Of a stretch of 64,000 nt of DNA, positions 45,213 through 57,310 are shown piece by piece; the stretch's first letter is position 1; every line of letters begins with the position of its first letter. The notes beneath the pieces are model-generated. The model was given only the letters and a program-made list of their open reading frames with translations, had not been told where the DNA came from and did not search any database. The position numbers were made by a program, and so were the translations under genes. The stretch comes from Cervus elaphus (Eukaryota > Chordata > Mammalia > Artiodactyla > Cervidae), in assembly GCF_910594005.1 (NCBI RefSeq), contig NC_057835.1, positions 48,260,001-48,324,000 of the forward strand. The letters are read 5' to 3'.

Positions 45213-45355
45213 TTTGAATCTATCTGGTGACCTTCGACAGGCCCGTCTCTCTGCACCTCAGTCTTATCATCTATGAAATGGGGGTAAGAATTACAATATG
45301 GAGTTATTTTAAGAATTAGTATTCAAAAGATCCTGGCACACCCATCTGAACTTTC
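45213..45355 (+). mobile_element. MIR SINE
   Basis: 'ggtgaccttcgacaggcccg', 'ctcagtcttatcatctatga', 'aatgggggtaagaattac' give the MIR core. Confidence 0.65.
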
Positions 45356-46318
45356 AAAGACCCTCAAAAGTAGGGGTTTCTTTCATGTTGCCTGTTTTAA
45401 TTGTGTATATTCTCGAATGTAGATCGTTTTACTTTGCTAAAAGATAATTTTTAATATTATTAGGTATTTAGGAAACTTGTTAATATTAATGATCTAGATA
45501 TGAGTTGTAGTAGTCAAATCTCATCACTGAGACAGAAAATCAAAGTTGGCCACTGATCATTAAATAAAATGTTATAATGACATTCACTAGATGGCAATCT
45601 TGGTCTCAATATGGCAAGAGTTGAATGATTGACAGAAGTTCTTATTTGTTAAAGCAAATTGTAAATGACCACGTTAGATGACATAAGCAGAGCAATAAAT
45701 GTAGAAAGTGATTTAAGACTAAGTTCTTATAATGTCAGTCCCTTTCAATTTGCAAATCTAAGTGGTATGTTTCTCCATAAAAAGTCCGTGTTAATGCAAA
45801 ATAGTGTCTCCTTAAAATGTCAAGTGCAGTGAATTACTAAGATGTTGCTGATGGTTTGTGTTTTAACCTCAAACACTCCCAGTTATTGTCATGATTGTTA
45901 CAAATAGCAGATGTGCTTTATGACATGGTTATTACTTTATTAAATAATTTTATTTAATGCTCTTTTATCTCTCCCATGTCTCTCTAATAATTTATTCATG
46001 AAGTTCATCATATTCTGCATAAAACTAGCACGATTATATTTGTACCTGAATTTTTTTTTTTTTAGATTGAGATGGATGACAAAGATCAGATATGTTAAAA
46101 TTACTTTGCAGCATTGCCCTCTAATTGCCAGTTTTACTGAATGTGAAATGTGTTTACCTTCTCATTATTGTGCTTTCCCTGGAAATAACACTCAAAAGTC
46201 AATGTAAACTCTGTTCACTACGAAGCAAACTTTCTGGTGGTCTTTCTTAGACTCCTTCTGCAAAAGTATCAGAATGTTTTTTATTACATTCTGATGTAAT
46301 AAAAGGTGAAGTGAACTC
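45356..46318. other. Repeat-poor AT-rich block
   Basis: No gene or repeat supported over about 960 bp. A T run lies at 46050-46063. It contains a weaker CTCF-like motif at 45584-45597. Confidence 0.45.
45584..45597 (+). promoter_or_regulatory. Weak candidate CTCF-like motif
   Basis: tcactagatggcaa resembles the CTCF core variant CCACTAGATGGCAG with changes at both edges. Chance occurrence is quite possible. Confidence 0.25.
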
Positions 46319-46536
46319 TGGGGCTTCCCAGGTAGTGCAATGGTAAAGAATCTGACTGCTAATGCAGGAGATGTAGGGAGACATGGGTTCAAACCCTGGG
46401 TTGGGAAGTTCTCCAGAAAAGGAAATGGCAACCACCTCCAGTCTTCTTGCCTGGAGAATTCCATGAACAGAAGAGCCTGGTGGACTAGAGTCCAAGGGAT
46501 CACAAAGGGTCAGACATGATTGAGCATGCACACATG
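46319..46536 (+). mobile_element. Bov-tA SINE
   Basis: Begins 'ggggcttcccaggtagtgca', has a longer spacer before the B-box region ('ggttcaaaccc'), and ends 'cagacatgattgagcatgca'. Confidence 0.9.
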
Positions 46537-46539
46537 AGG

Positions 46540-46929
46540 TTAACTTTATGGATGACCTGAATTACTGATTGTTGGGCACTTTTAAAGCAAGCAAAGAAAC
46601 ATATCTGTTCTCCTTATCTTCCATGTGGTAGCTGTTCAGTATTAATAAACGGTGGGAGTTGAAAGTGTAAGAAGTGACATGAGTTGTGACTAGTTTTTAA
46701 GATATCTTTGCCTCAGAAAGTCATCTTTATTCTAGAGAGAAAATTGACATGACTGACGATGTTTGCTTTCAGATGGTGGGTATCATTTAGTTGTATTGAA
46801 TGCTCACTTCATGCCTTTGAAGCTATGGGATCCTGTACCTTTTGAATGAAAAGGATTTCTACTGATGATGACTTTGGGGAATGAAAAAGATGGATGGTCA
46901 TTTAACACATGTTATTGGACATCCTTCTT
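46540..46929. other. Nothing recognised
   Basis: No gene or repeat supported. Confidence 0.4.
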
Positions 46930-47265
46930 GGAGGGGTATGACTGCCTGGATTTAAATCCCTGTTCTTCCAGTAATTAGCTACGTGATCGTCCCTCACTTG
47001 TGCTGGAGACAATAACTGATCTACCTCATGGAGTTGTTGGGGGAATTAAGTGAGTTTATGTTTGTAATTCTTATCCCTGGGTTGGAAAGATCCCATGGAA
47101 AAGGAAATGGCAACCCACTCCAATATTCTTGCCTATGAAATCCCATGGACAGAGGAGCTACAGTCTATGGGGTCACAAAGAGTTGGACACACTTAGCAAC
47201 TAGACAACAGCAGTGTGTATGTAACTCTTGGGACATTGCCTGGCTCCAAGTAAGCAGATCTTACG
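46930..47265 (+). mobile_element. MIR SINE split by a Bov-tA
   Basis: MIR at 46930-47073 ('actgcctggatttaaatccc', 'ctacctcatggagttgttgg') resumes after the SINE at 47216-47265 ('attgcctggctccaagtaag'). Confidence 0.7.
47074..47215 (+). mobile_element. Bov-A SINE, 5'-truncated, nested in MIR
   Basis: Starts at the end of the B-box region ('atccctgggttggaaagatc') and keeps the body, with a small deletion after 'ggacagaggagc'. Flanking tttgtaattctt/tatgtaactctt is a probable target-site duplication with two mismatches. Confidence 0.85.
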
Positions 47266-47390
47266 TGTCTTCCAAGGCGCCCTGTAGATCTTGCTTTGTC
47301 TATGGAACCTCCTCGGATCTCTCTTCTTTCTGGCTGCCTATTTGATTTAATAAGTCTGAGCTGTGTATTTTGGAACTTTATTATATTTGG

Positions 47391-47605
47391 GGCTTCCCAC
47401 GCGGCACTAGTGGTAAAGAACCTGCCTGCCCATGTAGGAGACATAAGAGATGCGAGTTTGATCCCTGGGTCAAGAAGATCCCCTGGAGGAAAGCATGGCA
47501 ATCCATTCCACTATTCTTGCCTGGAGAGTTGCATGGACAGTGGGCTACAGTCCATAGGGTCACAGAGAGTCAGATGCGACTAAAGCGACTTAGCACACAG
47601 CACAT
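47391..47605 (+). mobile_element. Bov-tA SINE
   Basis: Starts 'gggcttcccacgcggcacta', B box 'gtttgatccc', complete body ending 'gcgactaaagcgacttagca'. No clean target-site duplication. Confidence 0.9.
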
Positions 47606-47965
47606 CGTATTTGATGTAGCCCTTTTTGTACATCTGTCTTCCCCCCATTCATGTAAGTCAGTCTCATCCACAAATTTGTAGAATCATTTAGAATCATTAA
47701 TGAACTGGAGCAAAAATGTTATTATTAATGATGGCAGAGGGTATGCATTTGCTGACTACAGATTGCTAGCCAATTATGTAGTAATACTGTTTACAACCAG
47801 AGTAATCATAATGAGATGGCTTCTAAAAAAATAAATGTTATTAAATATTGTGAATTCATCTCAAATCTATATCATCCTAAACATTTGCTTCAAGATTAAC
47901 TTCCAGGTGGAAATCAAATTATAATTCTGATGTATTATTTCTATAAACCACACAACTTGAGCCAA
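47606..47965. other. Nothing recognised
   Basis: AT-rich; no gene or repeat supported. Confidence 0.4.
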
Positions 47966-48176
47966 AAAAAATTACTTTTTTAATTGAAGTATAGTTCATT
48001 TACAATATACTGTTAGTTTCAAGTGTACAGCTTAGTACAAAATTCTTATAGATTATATTTCATTTAAAGTTACTATAAAATACTGGCTATATTCCCTGTA
48101 CTGTACAGTGTATCCTGGTAGCTTATTTTATACATAGTAGTTTGTACCTCTTAGTCCTATGCCCTCTATAGCAGAG
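47966..48176 (-). mobile_element. L1 3' UTR, 5'-truncated
   Basis: Reverse-complement L1 3' UTR: 'ttgaagtatagttcatttac', 'atattccctgtactgtacag', 'tagtttgtacctcttagtcc'. Confidence 0.75.
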
Positions 48177-48409
48177 GGCTGGCCACGTTTCTGACTTCGG
48201 CTCTTTGGTAGAAACGGTTCAGAGTGACCCTCCTCGGCAAGGCCTGTTAGGAACTTACTTCCTTTCCCTATGGCGAATTAGGTTTTTTCTTAGCATTCCT
48301 TTATCCCCTAAAACCTATTTCTTTCTCCCTTCTTTTCCCCTTCCCCACCTTTCCTTCTTTCCAGTCAAACCAACCACCTAGCCAGCTAGCTATTTGTCTT
48401 TTTCAACCT

Positions 48410-48990
48410 CTTGCTATGTGCTAGGTGTTCAGTATTCAAAGGGTCAACTTAGAGCTAGCCCCTGTTTTCAAGGAGCTTATATAGTGATGTAAACAGTTCG
48501 GTACTTAATTACAGATTACTTTAAAGACTAGAAAGAACAGAGTACTCTAAGTGAATAACAACAGACTTTACCTATGTAGTTAAGGCTGCTCTGAGGAAGC
48601 AATGTTCAAAGGAGGACTTGCAAGATGATAAAAAACCACCATGCTGATATTAATGGGGGACAAACAAGGTGAGGAAGCCCAGGGCGGGTAGAGGGGACTG
48701 CACATAGGGAGGCATAAAGACCCTCAGGGAACTGGGGATGGCCAACCCAACTGAAGCCCATGGGCTTGGAGGAGAACTCTGAGAATGGAACCTAGTGGTC
48801 CCTGGGGGTGACCACATGGAACCTTGCAGGTCAGGGGTCTAGATCTGAAGGGTAATGAAAGTCAATGAGATGGCTGAGGCTTGCACCTTTTGATTGCCAT
48901 TTTTAAATCACTCTGCTTCTGTGGATATTGCTTTGGAGGGGGCCCAGGGCAGCGTGAGGGAACCCAGAGGCTGCAACAGTTTGTACCTCT
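48410..48990 (-). mobile_element. L2 LINE fragment, about 580 bp
   Basis: Follows reverse-complement L2 order: 'gctatgtgctaggtgttcag', 'ttttcaaggagcttatatag', 'actagaaagaacagagtact', 'aaatcactctgcttctgtgg', 'ggggcccagggcagcgtgag'. Non-coding. Confidence 0.65.
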
Positions 48991-49330
48991 AATTCCATAT
49001 TTAATGCATTGGGTTATTTAGTGATTGATTAGCTTGGCTCTTCATACTGGCGTCAGTGAGTCCTGACACTGCATGCCTGAATTTAAGGCCACCCTTCATG
49101 CTGTCCAGGGGGTTACTTCTATTGTGTGTGATTTGATTTGCTCATGATGCTGCTCATCTGCCACTGTCCCTGACCGAGGACCCGTGGCGCACATGCTGCC
49201 CAGCTCCACAGCACCAGTCATCAAGCACAGCATCCTCTCCTGCAGAAATGGGCCTGGCGAGAGAACCACTGCTTCTGCTTGTCTAGAGAATCCTTACCTC
49301 TGCTGACGTATAAGTTTTCAAAAGCGTATC
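48991..49330. other. Nothing recognised
   Basis: No gene or repeat supported. Confidence 0.4.
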
Positions 49331-51432
49331 AGTTCAGTTCAGTCGCTCAGTCATGTCCGACTCTTTGTGACCCCATGTACCACAGTATGCCAGGCCTCCC
49401 TGTCCATCACCAACTCCTGGAGTTGACCCAGATCCATGTCCATTGAGTTGGTGATGCCATCCAACCATCTCATCCTCTGTCGTCCCCTTCTCCTCCTGCC
49501 CCCAATCCCTCCCAGCATCAGGGTCTTTTCCAATAAGTCAGCTCTTCGCATCAGGTGGCCAAAGTATTGGAGTTTCAGCTTCAACATCAGTCCTTCCAAT
49601 GAACACCCAGGACTGATCTCCTTTAGGATGGACTGGTTGGATCTCCTTGTGGTCCAAGGGACTCTCAAGAGTCTTCTGCAACACCACAGTTCAATAGCAC
49701 CAATTCTTCGGCGCTCAGTTTTCTTTATAGTCCAACTCTCACATCCATACACGACCACTGGAAAAACTATAGCCTTGAATAGACGGACCTTTGTTGACAA
49801 AGTAATGTCTCTGCTTTTTAATGTGCTGTCTAGGTTGGTCATAACGTTCCTTCCAAAGAGCAAGCGTCTTTTAATTTCATGAATGCAGTCACCATCTGCA
49901 GTGATTTTGGAGCCCAGAAAAATAAAGTCAGCCACTGTTTCCCCATCTATTTGCCATGAAGTGATGGGACTGGATGCCATGATCTTAGTTTTCTGAATGT
50001 TGAGCTTTAAGCCAACTTTTTCACTGTCCTCTTTCAGTTTCATCAAGAGGCTCTTTAGTTCTTCTTCACTTTCTGCCATAAGGGTGGTGTCATCTGCATA
50101 TCTGAGCTTCCTCCAGCCCAGCTTTTCTCATGATGTACTCTGCATATAAGTTAAGTAAGCATGGTGACAACATACAGCCTTGACGTACTCTTTTTCCTAT
50201 TTGGAACCAGTCTGTTGTTCCATGTCCAGTTCTAACTGTTGCTTCCTGACCTGCATACAGGTTTCTCAAGAGGCAGGTCAGGTGGTCTGGTATTCCCATC
50301 TCTTTCAGAATTTTCCACAGTTTATTGTGATCCACACAGTCAGAGGCTTTGGCATAGTCAATAAAGCAGAAATAGATGTTTTTCTGGAACACTCTTGCTT
50401 TTCCGATGATCCAGCAGATGTTGGCAATTTGATCTCTGGTTCCTCGGCCTTTTCTAAAACCAGCTTGAACATCTAGAAGTTCTCAGTTCACGTATTGCTG
50501 AAGCCTGGCTTGGAGAATTTTGAGCATTACTTTACTAGCGTGTGAGATGAGTGCAATTGTGCAGTAGTTGGAGCATTCTTTGGCATTGCCTTTCTTTGGG
50601 ATTGGAAAGAAAACTGACCTTTTCCAGTCCTGTGGCCACTGCTGAGTTTTCCAAATTTGCTGGCATATTGAGTGCAGCACTTTCACAGCATCATCTTTCA
50701 GGATTTGAAATAGCTCAACTGGAATTCCATCACATCCACTAGCTTTGTTCGTAGTGATGCTTCCTAAGGCCCACTTGACTTCACATTCCAGAATATCTGG
50801 CTCTAGGTGAGTGATCATACCATCGTGATTATCTGGGTTGTGAAGATCTTTTTTGTACAGTTCTTCTGTGTATTCTTGCCACCTCTTCTTAATATCTTCT
50901 GCTTCTGTTAGGTCCCTACCATTTCTGTCCTTTATCGAGCCCATCTTTGCCTGAGATGTTCCCTTGGTATCTCTAATTTTTGTGAAGAGATCTCTAGTCT
51001 TTCCCATTCTGTTGTTTTCCTCTATTTGCACTGATCACTGAGGAAGGCTTTCTTATCTCTCCTGGCTATTCTTTGGAACTCTGCATTCAAATGGGAATAT
51101 CTTTCCTTTTCTCCTTTGCTTTTCACCTCTCTTCTTTTCACAGCTATTTGTAAGGCTTCCTCAGACAGCCATTTTGCCTTTTTGCATTTCTTTTTCTTGG
51201 GGATGGTCTTGATTCCTGTTTCCTGTACAATGTCATGAACCTCCATCCATAGTTCATCAGACACTCTATCAGATCTAGTCCCTTAAATCTATTTCTCACT
51301 TCTACTGTATAGTCATAAGGGATTTGATTTAGGTCATACCTGAATGGTCTAGTGGTTTTCTCCACTTTCTTCAATTTCAGTCTGAATTTGGCAATAAGTA
51401 GTTCATGATCTGAGCCACAGTCAGCTCCCGGT
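49331..51432 (-). mobile_element. BovB LINE, 2.1 kb, reverse-transcriptase pseudogene
   Basis: Largest BovB here, in order on the minus strand: end of the endonuclease and linker (51432-51020, 'YSHLNAEFQRIARRDKKAF'), N-terminal reverse transcriptase (51031-50483, 'KKRWQEYTEELYKKDLHNP'), palm region (50392-50090, 'FIDYAKASDCVDHNKLWKIL' with the first catalytic Asp area), then the C-terminal domain (50079-49351, 242 codons open). A 41-bp deletion at about 50106, relative to the 41.3-42.2 kb copy, throws the frame just before YADD. Other frameshifts lie near 51030 and 50480. It is 5'-truncated, so the full endonuclease is absent. Not functional. Confidence 0.95.
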
Positions 51433-51719
51433 GCTGAATTATTTTTTGAAATTTGTGTGTGTGGGTGCTGTTGTTCATGTTCTCTAATGACCTCGCTATT
51501 GAATCCAAATGTGACTCTGGTAGGGGTTATACTTCTTCCCCTTCTACCTTCCTTCTCTTCTATTCTGTTTTCGGGAGATCATTTGGGTAACAGTAGAGGA
51601 AGAGGTGCTGTGAACCTGTGTAGGGGCGCCACAGTGGCCATTAGGGGGATACAGCAGTGGTCCTGTGTGGGGATGTGACAGTCAACACAGAATGATAAAA
51701 AAAATACCTACCTTTGTAA
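51433..51719. other. Nothing recognised
   Basis: No gene or repeat supported. Confidence 0.35.
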
Positions 51720-52115
51720 GGACTTACTTTCTGGGAGCAAGTATATAAGACGATGGTGAGTATTATGGGGTAAAAGAGATGAAGGAAGAAGTTCTGGCCA
51801 ATGGGGTCATCGTCAGAGAAGACTTCTCTGAGAGGGCAGCAGTTGAGCAAATACTTGAAGAGTGAGCCATGAGGACGTCAGGGAAGAGCTCCCTGGATGA
51901 GGAGAGCAGCTCATGCAAAAGTTCTGAGCCACTGCCTGTCAGAGGGAGGGCAGGGAGGCCAGAGTGGACAGAGGGCAGTGAGTACAGGGTGACTGGACAC
52001 ATGTGTCATCGTGAGACTAAGATGCAGAGACAGACAAGGACAGTCCTGGGGTCCACTATGAGGACTTTTGACTTTTACTCTGAGGGACATGCGGAGCCAG
52101 CGCACAGTGTTGACC
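51720..52115 (-). mobile_element. L2 LINE fragment, about 400 bp
   Basis: 'cagagaagacttctctgaga', 'gagtgagccatgaggacgtc', 'aggaggccagagtggacaga'-type text and 'gacttttgacttttactctg' follow reverse-complement L2 closely. Best L2 match in the window. Confidence 0.75.
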
Positions 52116-52445
52116 AAAGGAATTCCTGGAACTGTGTTGACTGTGAACTGCTCATTAAGTGACTGGGGGAAAATGACCTACCAAATCCATTTGTCTTGGT
52201 TTCCCAGGTGTGGTGGAGGAAATTGCTGACACTGGCCTTGAGTCACTCTGACATATTGTCATTGCTGAGGTAGCTTAATATCAAATAATGGAGTGTCAGC
52301 TCTTCCCTAACGAGGTCTTAGAGCTCCTCCTCACTGCTGGAGAGTCAGAATTGTGAAAAGTAGATCTGGGCAGTGGGGACCGAGGGTGACAGACCCTGCC
52401 TGAAGCAACTGGTCATTAGGAAGAGACTCACACACAGGTGGCATG
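52116..52445. other. Nothing recognised
   Basis: No gene or repeat supported. Confidence 0.4.
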
Positions 52446-52660
52446 GAGAGGCAGTCCAGTGTCATGGCTAACAGCAGAGATTCTTGGGCCAGGCTGCCTG
52501 GGTTGGAATCAGGTTGTGCCATATGCAAACTGTGATGTTAGGAGTGAAGTTTGTTGTGCCTCAGTTGCCGTAGGCATGAAATGGGAATCATTGTGGCACC
52601 TCTTAGCATTGCCGTGAGGATTAGTGACTACTTGTAAAGTGCCTTATGTGTTTTAAATAA
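52446..52660 (+). mobile_element. MIR SINE
   Basis: Nearly complete: 'ccaggctgcctgggttggaa', 'cctcagttgccgtaggcatg', 'attgccgtgaggattagtga', 'gtaaagtgccttatgtg'. Confidence 0.8.
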
Positions 52661-53181
52661 AATCCATATGTACTCTAGCTTTGGGGGGCTTATGCGCCAG
52701 GTCCATTATGGAGGAAATGAGATTGCACTTCACAAAACCATGTTGCCCTTTCCTGGTCCCTTTGTTTTCCCTTTGTCTTTGGCTGGTTGATGATTCTGCA
52801 GTTAAACCTATATAGTTCAGGGCTCCCCTCCAGTCCCAGTCAAAAATGGAACAACTGCTTTCCTTGAAGGGGAACAGTGTTGGAAGAAAATACACTGGCC
52901 AAGCCATCATGCTAATTATCTAAGGCTCAAAGGAATTAATTTTCTGGTGGTCATTGAGCTTACTGTCTTAAAAAAAAGTTTATTAAATTAATGGGATAGG
53001 AAAGGATTTATATTTAAGTAATTGGATGATGACTAGAATAAGAATGAAGGCCTACTGAGAACTGGAGATACAGGGTCAGACAGCCATTATTATTGAACAT
53101 ATATTAATTCTTAATAGGTTTCCAGGTTTTTGATGAACTGGCATCTGTGTGATGCTATGTGCTAAGAATACTGTCTGGATC
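52661..53181. other. Nothing recognised
   Basis: No gene or repeat supported. Confidence 0.4.
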
Positions 53182-53192
53182 TTTTTAACTCT

Positions 53193-53362
53193 GAAAGTTA
53201 AGTTAGTCACTCAGTTGTGTCCGACTCTTTGTGACCCCATGGACTGTAGCCCACCAGGCTCCTCTGTCCATGGAATTCTCCAGGCAAGAATTCTGGAGTG
53301 GGTTGCCATTTCCTTCTCCAGGGGATCTTCCCAACCCAGGGATCAAACCCAGGTCACCTGCA
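53193..53362 (-). mobile_element. Bov-A SINE, 5'-truncated
   Basis: Minus-strand body from just past the B-box region to the 3' end; the tRNA A box is absent. Perfect 11-bp target-site duplication tttttaactct at 53182-53192 and 53363-53373 shows that truncation happened at insertion. Confidence 0.9.
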
Positions 53363-53373
53363 TTTTTAACTCT

Positions 53374-53780
53374 AGAATCAGCTAATTATTGAGAGGAGAG
53401 TTGAACCAGGTACTGAGTACTATGCTATACCATTGTGGTTTTTAAAAACTGTCTTGGTTAATCATCACTTGGTGAGATATACAGTTTCATCTCTGATTCA
53501 CACTTTGAGGAAGCTTGAAGCTCAGAGGCCATAGAGCTACAGATGGTGGTGCCAGTGTTGAGAACTTTCTGTGTGCTTTCCGAGGCCGTACTGTATCCAC
53601 TCTCTTATCTCTTTGGGAGGTCACTACAGACCATGATGAGTCAAAGAGCTTAATCTATCCTATCCTAGTAGGTAATCTTAATGCCTCCTTGTCAGAATTT
53701 TGGGTCCCTAGAACCTGTATGATAGAATTGACCCAGGAATAAATTATAGAATAAATCCTTGTGTGTATACTGTTACACAG
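53374..53780. other. Nothing recognised
   Basis: Possible MIR trace near 53470-53560, too weak to call. Confidence 0.35.
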
Positions 53781-53952
53781 GAGGAGGAGAAGGGGGAGAC
53801 AGAGGAAGAGATGGTTGGATGGCATCTCCGACTCTATGGACATGAGTTTGAGTAAGCTCCGGGAGTTGGTGATGGACAGGGAAGCCTGGCATGCTGCAGT
53901 CCATGGGGTCACAAAGAGTCGGACATGACTGAGCAACTGAACTGAACTGATC
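53781..53952 (+). mobile_element. BovB LINE 3' end, about 170 bp
   Basis: Plus-strand BovB terminus ending 'gcaactgaactgaactga'. Probable target-site duplication ctgttacacag/ctgttaccag at 53770-53780 and 53953-53962. Confidence 0.88.
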
Positions 53953-53984
53953 CTGTTACCAGTGTTCACTAGGTCTAGCATGAG

Positions 53985-54207
53985 TGCATGCTAAGTGGCT
54001 TCAATCAGGTCCGATTCTTTGAGACCCTATGGACTATAGCCCGCCAAGCTTCTCTGTCCATGGGATTCTCCAGGCAAGAATACTAGAGTGGGTCACCATT
54101 TCCTTCTCCAGGGGATCATCTCAACTCAGGGATCAAAACTGCATCTCCTGGGTCTCCTGCATTGGCAGGTAAAGGATCCTGTTAACACTGGCACCACGTG
54201 GGAAGAC
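53985..54207 (-). mobile_element. Bov-tA SINE, divergent
   Basis: Minus-strand copy with the 'gcatgctaagtggcttcaat' 3' end variant. The tRNA head is altered at the 5' end ('cttcccacgtggtgccagtg'). Confidence 0.85.
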
Positions 54208-54332
54208 TGAGAGACTTTCAGATCTTATTCACACTAAAGGATCTTCTTAGCTATTCATAGAAAGGGGAAAGACTAGAAAAGTGAGAGACACAGGATCAAA
54301 ATAGGGAAAAGAGAAAGCAATTTAAGTATCTC

Positions 54333-54520
54333 TGGGTTGAAGTAAAGAATCTGCCTATGATGCAGGAGATCCAAGTTCGATCCCTGGGTCAGAAGATCCC
54401 CTGGAGAAGGAAATGACAACCCACTCCAGTATTCTTGCCTGGAGAATTCCCTGGAAAAGGGGGCCTGGGGGGCTACAGTCCATGGGTCATGAAATGTCAG
54501 GCACGACTTAGCAACTAACA
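54333..54520 (+). mobile_element. Bov-tA SINE, 5' end damaged
   Basis: Enters the tRNA head at 'gaagtaaagaatctgcctat', B box 'gttcgatcc' intact, full body to 'cacgacttagcaactaacac'. Confidence 0.88.
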
Positions 54521-55254
54521 CTTTCTACTGTGTCTCAGAGAATAAGCGTATGCTGCTGTTGCAGGTTATGAGACGGCTGTCTTGAACTGGGCATCAAACA
54601 GACCACAGAGTCAGACTGTGCCTCACCTCGGGGCTAGAGCTCATCCAAGTGATGAGAGAAGGCTGCTGAAGTGAGCAGGCACAAGGCTGCTGAATGTGTC
54701 TGGGTGGGAACCAGTGGCAGGTTCTCTAGAAGTCTTGTGTTTGTAGTCTTTGCCAGCAATTGGAAAGAAGCTTTGAGCATTGCTCAAGAATTGGCAGAGA
54801 ACTGCTGAGCTAGAGGAACAAATGTCATTTTCTGAGCACTGAGGTTTCTTGGCAGGATCTTTGATATTTGGAGTTGCCAGGATGCAAATAAAGGCATGAA
54901 ATAATTTTAGTATTTATTTTTAGTAATTTTTAAGAACATGCTTAGTATTGTCTTGTTTCTAGAGCCACCTGTTCCGATTTATTGAGTTGGGATGGAAGCT
55001 GTGCTAGGCATCTTTAGCCTCCTTCCTCCCACTTGAAGGCCCTCCACATGATGCCTATCTGGTTCTACATACTCGCAGGATGATAAAAATCAGCCATGGA
55101 GAGGACTAAAGTGCAGTCTGGGAGCTTTGGAATTGTTGAGGGGTTTGGTAGAATTAAAGCTGTTTTTCTTTCTGGGCTAGACTCAACTTGGATTCTCTAT
55201 CATCATAAGATGAAAATTCAGACACCAAGGGACAAAAAACATCCAAAATCTAAG
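54521..55254. other. Nothing recognised
   Basis: No gene or repeat supported over about 730 bp. Confidence 0.4.
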
Positions 55255-56310
55255 CATTCTGTCTACATTCCCTAAAAAGTAGAGTGCAGAAAAATCTTGA
55301 GAAATCACCCACACTGCATTGAATCACCTTGGGTACTTTGGGTAGTATGGTCATTTTAACAGTATTGATTTTTCCAAGCCAAGAACTCAGCGTATTTTTC
55401 CATCTGTTTGTGACATCTTCAGTTTCTTTCATTAGTGTCTTGCAGTTCTTAAAGTACAAGTTTTGCCTCTTTAGGTGGGTTTACTCCTAGCTATTTTATT
55501 CTTTTTGATGTGATGGTGAGTGGGATACTTTCCTTAATTTCTTTTTCTGATATTACACTGTTAGTGGGTAGAAGTGCAGCATATTTCTATATATTAATTT
55601 TGTATCTTGCAACTTTACTAAATTCATTGATGAGCTCTTGTAGTTTTCTAGTGACATCTTTAGGATTTTCTGTGTATTATGTCATCTGCAAACAGTGACA
55701 GTTTTACTTCTTCCTTTTCAGTTTGATTTTTTTTTTCTTCTCTGATTGCTGTGACTAGGACTTAAAAAACTATGTTGAATATAAGTGATGAGAACAGGCA
55801 TCCTTGTCCTGTTCCTGATCTTAGAGGGAATGATTTCAGTTTGTTATTGTTGAGTATCATGTTACCTGTGGGTTTGTCATATATGGCCTTTATTATGTTG
55901 AGGTATATTCCCTCTGTACCTATTTTCTGGAGAGTTTTTACTGTATATGGATGTTGAATTTTGTCAAAAATTTTTTCTGCATCTATTGAGTGATCATATG
56001 ATTTTTATTCCTCAACTTGTTAATGTGATGTATCACATTGATTGATTTGTGGATATTGATGTCTTTGCATCCCTGGAATAAATCCCACTTGATCATGGTG
56101 TATGATCAATTTAATGTTAGATTTGGTTTGCTAGTATTTTGTTGAGGATTTTTGCATCTATGTTCATTGGGGATTTGGCTAGTAATTTTCCTTTTAGTGA
56201 TATTTTTGTCTGGTTTTGGTATCAGAGTGATGATGGCTTCATAGAATAGAGTTTGGAAGTATTTCTCATTTTGCAATTTTTTGGAATAGTTTCAGAAGGA
56301 TAGGTGTTAA
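55255..56310 (-). mobile_element. L1 ORF2 reverse-transcriptase segment
   Basis: Reverse-complement L1 ORF2. The catalytic FADD is readable on the minus strand ('LSLFADD', about 55700-55680). Downstream is 'KNCKTLMKETEDVTNRWKN' (55450-55395). The frame is broken repeatedly. About 1.05 kb, both ends missing. Confidence 0.85.
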
Positions 56311-56539
56311 CTCAGTCCCATCTGCTTCTCCCAAGAAGGGAAGACAGTCAAATGGAGATTAATGGATCTTTGGTCTCAAATGGGATTTTCCCAAAAGTCT
56401 CCTCTGACCAGAATTAGGCATATATTCCCAGTATCCAATTTGGTAACTATCATTTATTAAATAATCCAACAAACCTTTATTAAGTTCCCCTGAAAAGAAA
56501 TATAGACATATTAAAAATAGAGATGTAAGACACAGAATG

Positions 56540-56760
56540 CCTAGATTTCCGTCCTAGCTCTGTAACTTACTAGTTCTATAGTCTGTTCAATTTACTTTAT
56601 CATTCTATGCCTCTGCCACTACAACTGTAAAATGAGGGTGAAACTATCATTTGTGCCATTGGGTTGATGGAAGCAGTAAATGAATGAATGTCTCAAAACC
56701 ACAAAGAACAATGTTTGACACATAACAAGCACTATTTAGGAGCCTGTTGACTGAGTGTGA
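56540..56760 (+). mobile_element. MIR SINE
   Basis: 'cctagctctgtaacttacta', 'ctacaactgtaaaatgaggg', 'caatgtttgacacataacaa gcactattt'. Full-length-like but diverged. Confidence 0.7.
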
Positions 56761-56764
56761 TGCT

Positions 56765-56832
56765 AATGACAAAGATGACTATGACAACAACGTTGATGAC
56801 AATGATGATTATGTTCTTATGATTATGTCTGA
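56765..56832. repeat. Degenerate GAT/GAC triplet patch
   Basis: Imperfect trinucleotide-rich run (gatgac, gatgat, gattat). Confidence 0.6.
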
Positions 56833-56909
56833 GAATAAAAAATACAGTTCTTTCAAGTGACTCATCATTTTGGGTAAGGATACAGCCAAATGAGTCAACA
56901 GTTTCATCA

Positions 56910-57310
56910 CAGATTTTGGATGTGTTTAGATAGGAGTATGAAGTAGAGTGTAAGTATAGAGGAGACTTGGTGTGGGGTGGTGGGAAGAACTCTGGAGGGC
57001 ATGATGTCCTAGCTGTATCTCAAGCAATGAGCAGGGGTTAGCCAGGAAACGAGGTGAGGACAGTACCTTCCAGCTAGAAGAAGCAGTGTGCGTGACGCTG
57101 TGTGACGTGTTTGAGAATCACAGTTAGTTTGGCATGATTAGTTAACGTGTGGAATGCTGGTGAGTGAGGGGTGAGGTATTCTTTCTGCTTGGAGAAATAA
57201 GTAGGAGCCAGATTTCAAAGGATCTCCTATGCCTTAATTGGGAGTGCGGCTTTTACCTGGAAGGTCTGAAACATAGGAATGAGAGAGCCAGGAAGGCAGA
57301 GAATCAAAGA
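56910..57310 (-). mobile_element. L2 LINE fragment
   Basis: 'gcaggggttagccaggaaac', 'gtgtttgagaatcacagtta', 'ggagccagatttcaaaggat' and 'gcggcttttacctgg' follow reverse-complement L2. Confidence 0.6.

Noticed and set aside
49351..50079. The 242-codon frame considered as a possible domesticated BovB gene
   Set aside because: It covers only the non-catalytic C-terminal part, continues as normal BovB 3' sequence, and the upstream frame is broken by a deletion. No sign of host promoter or splicing.
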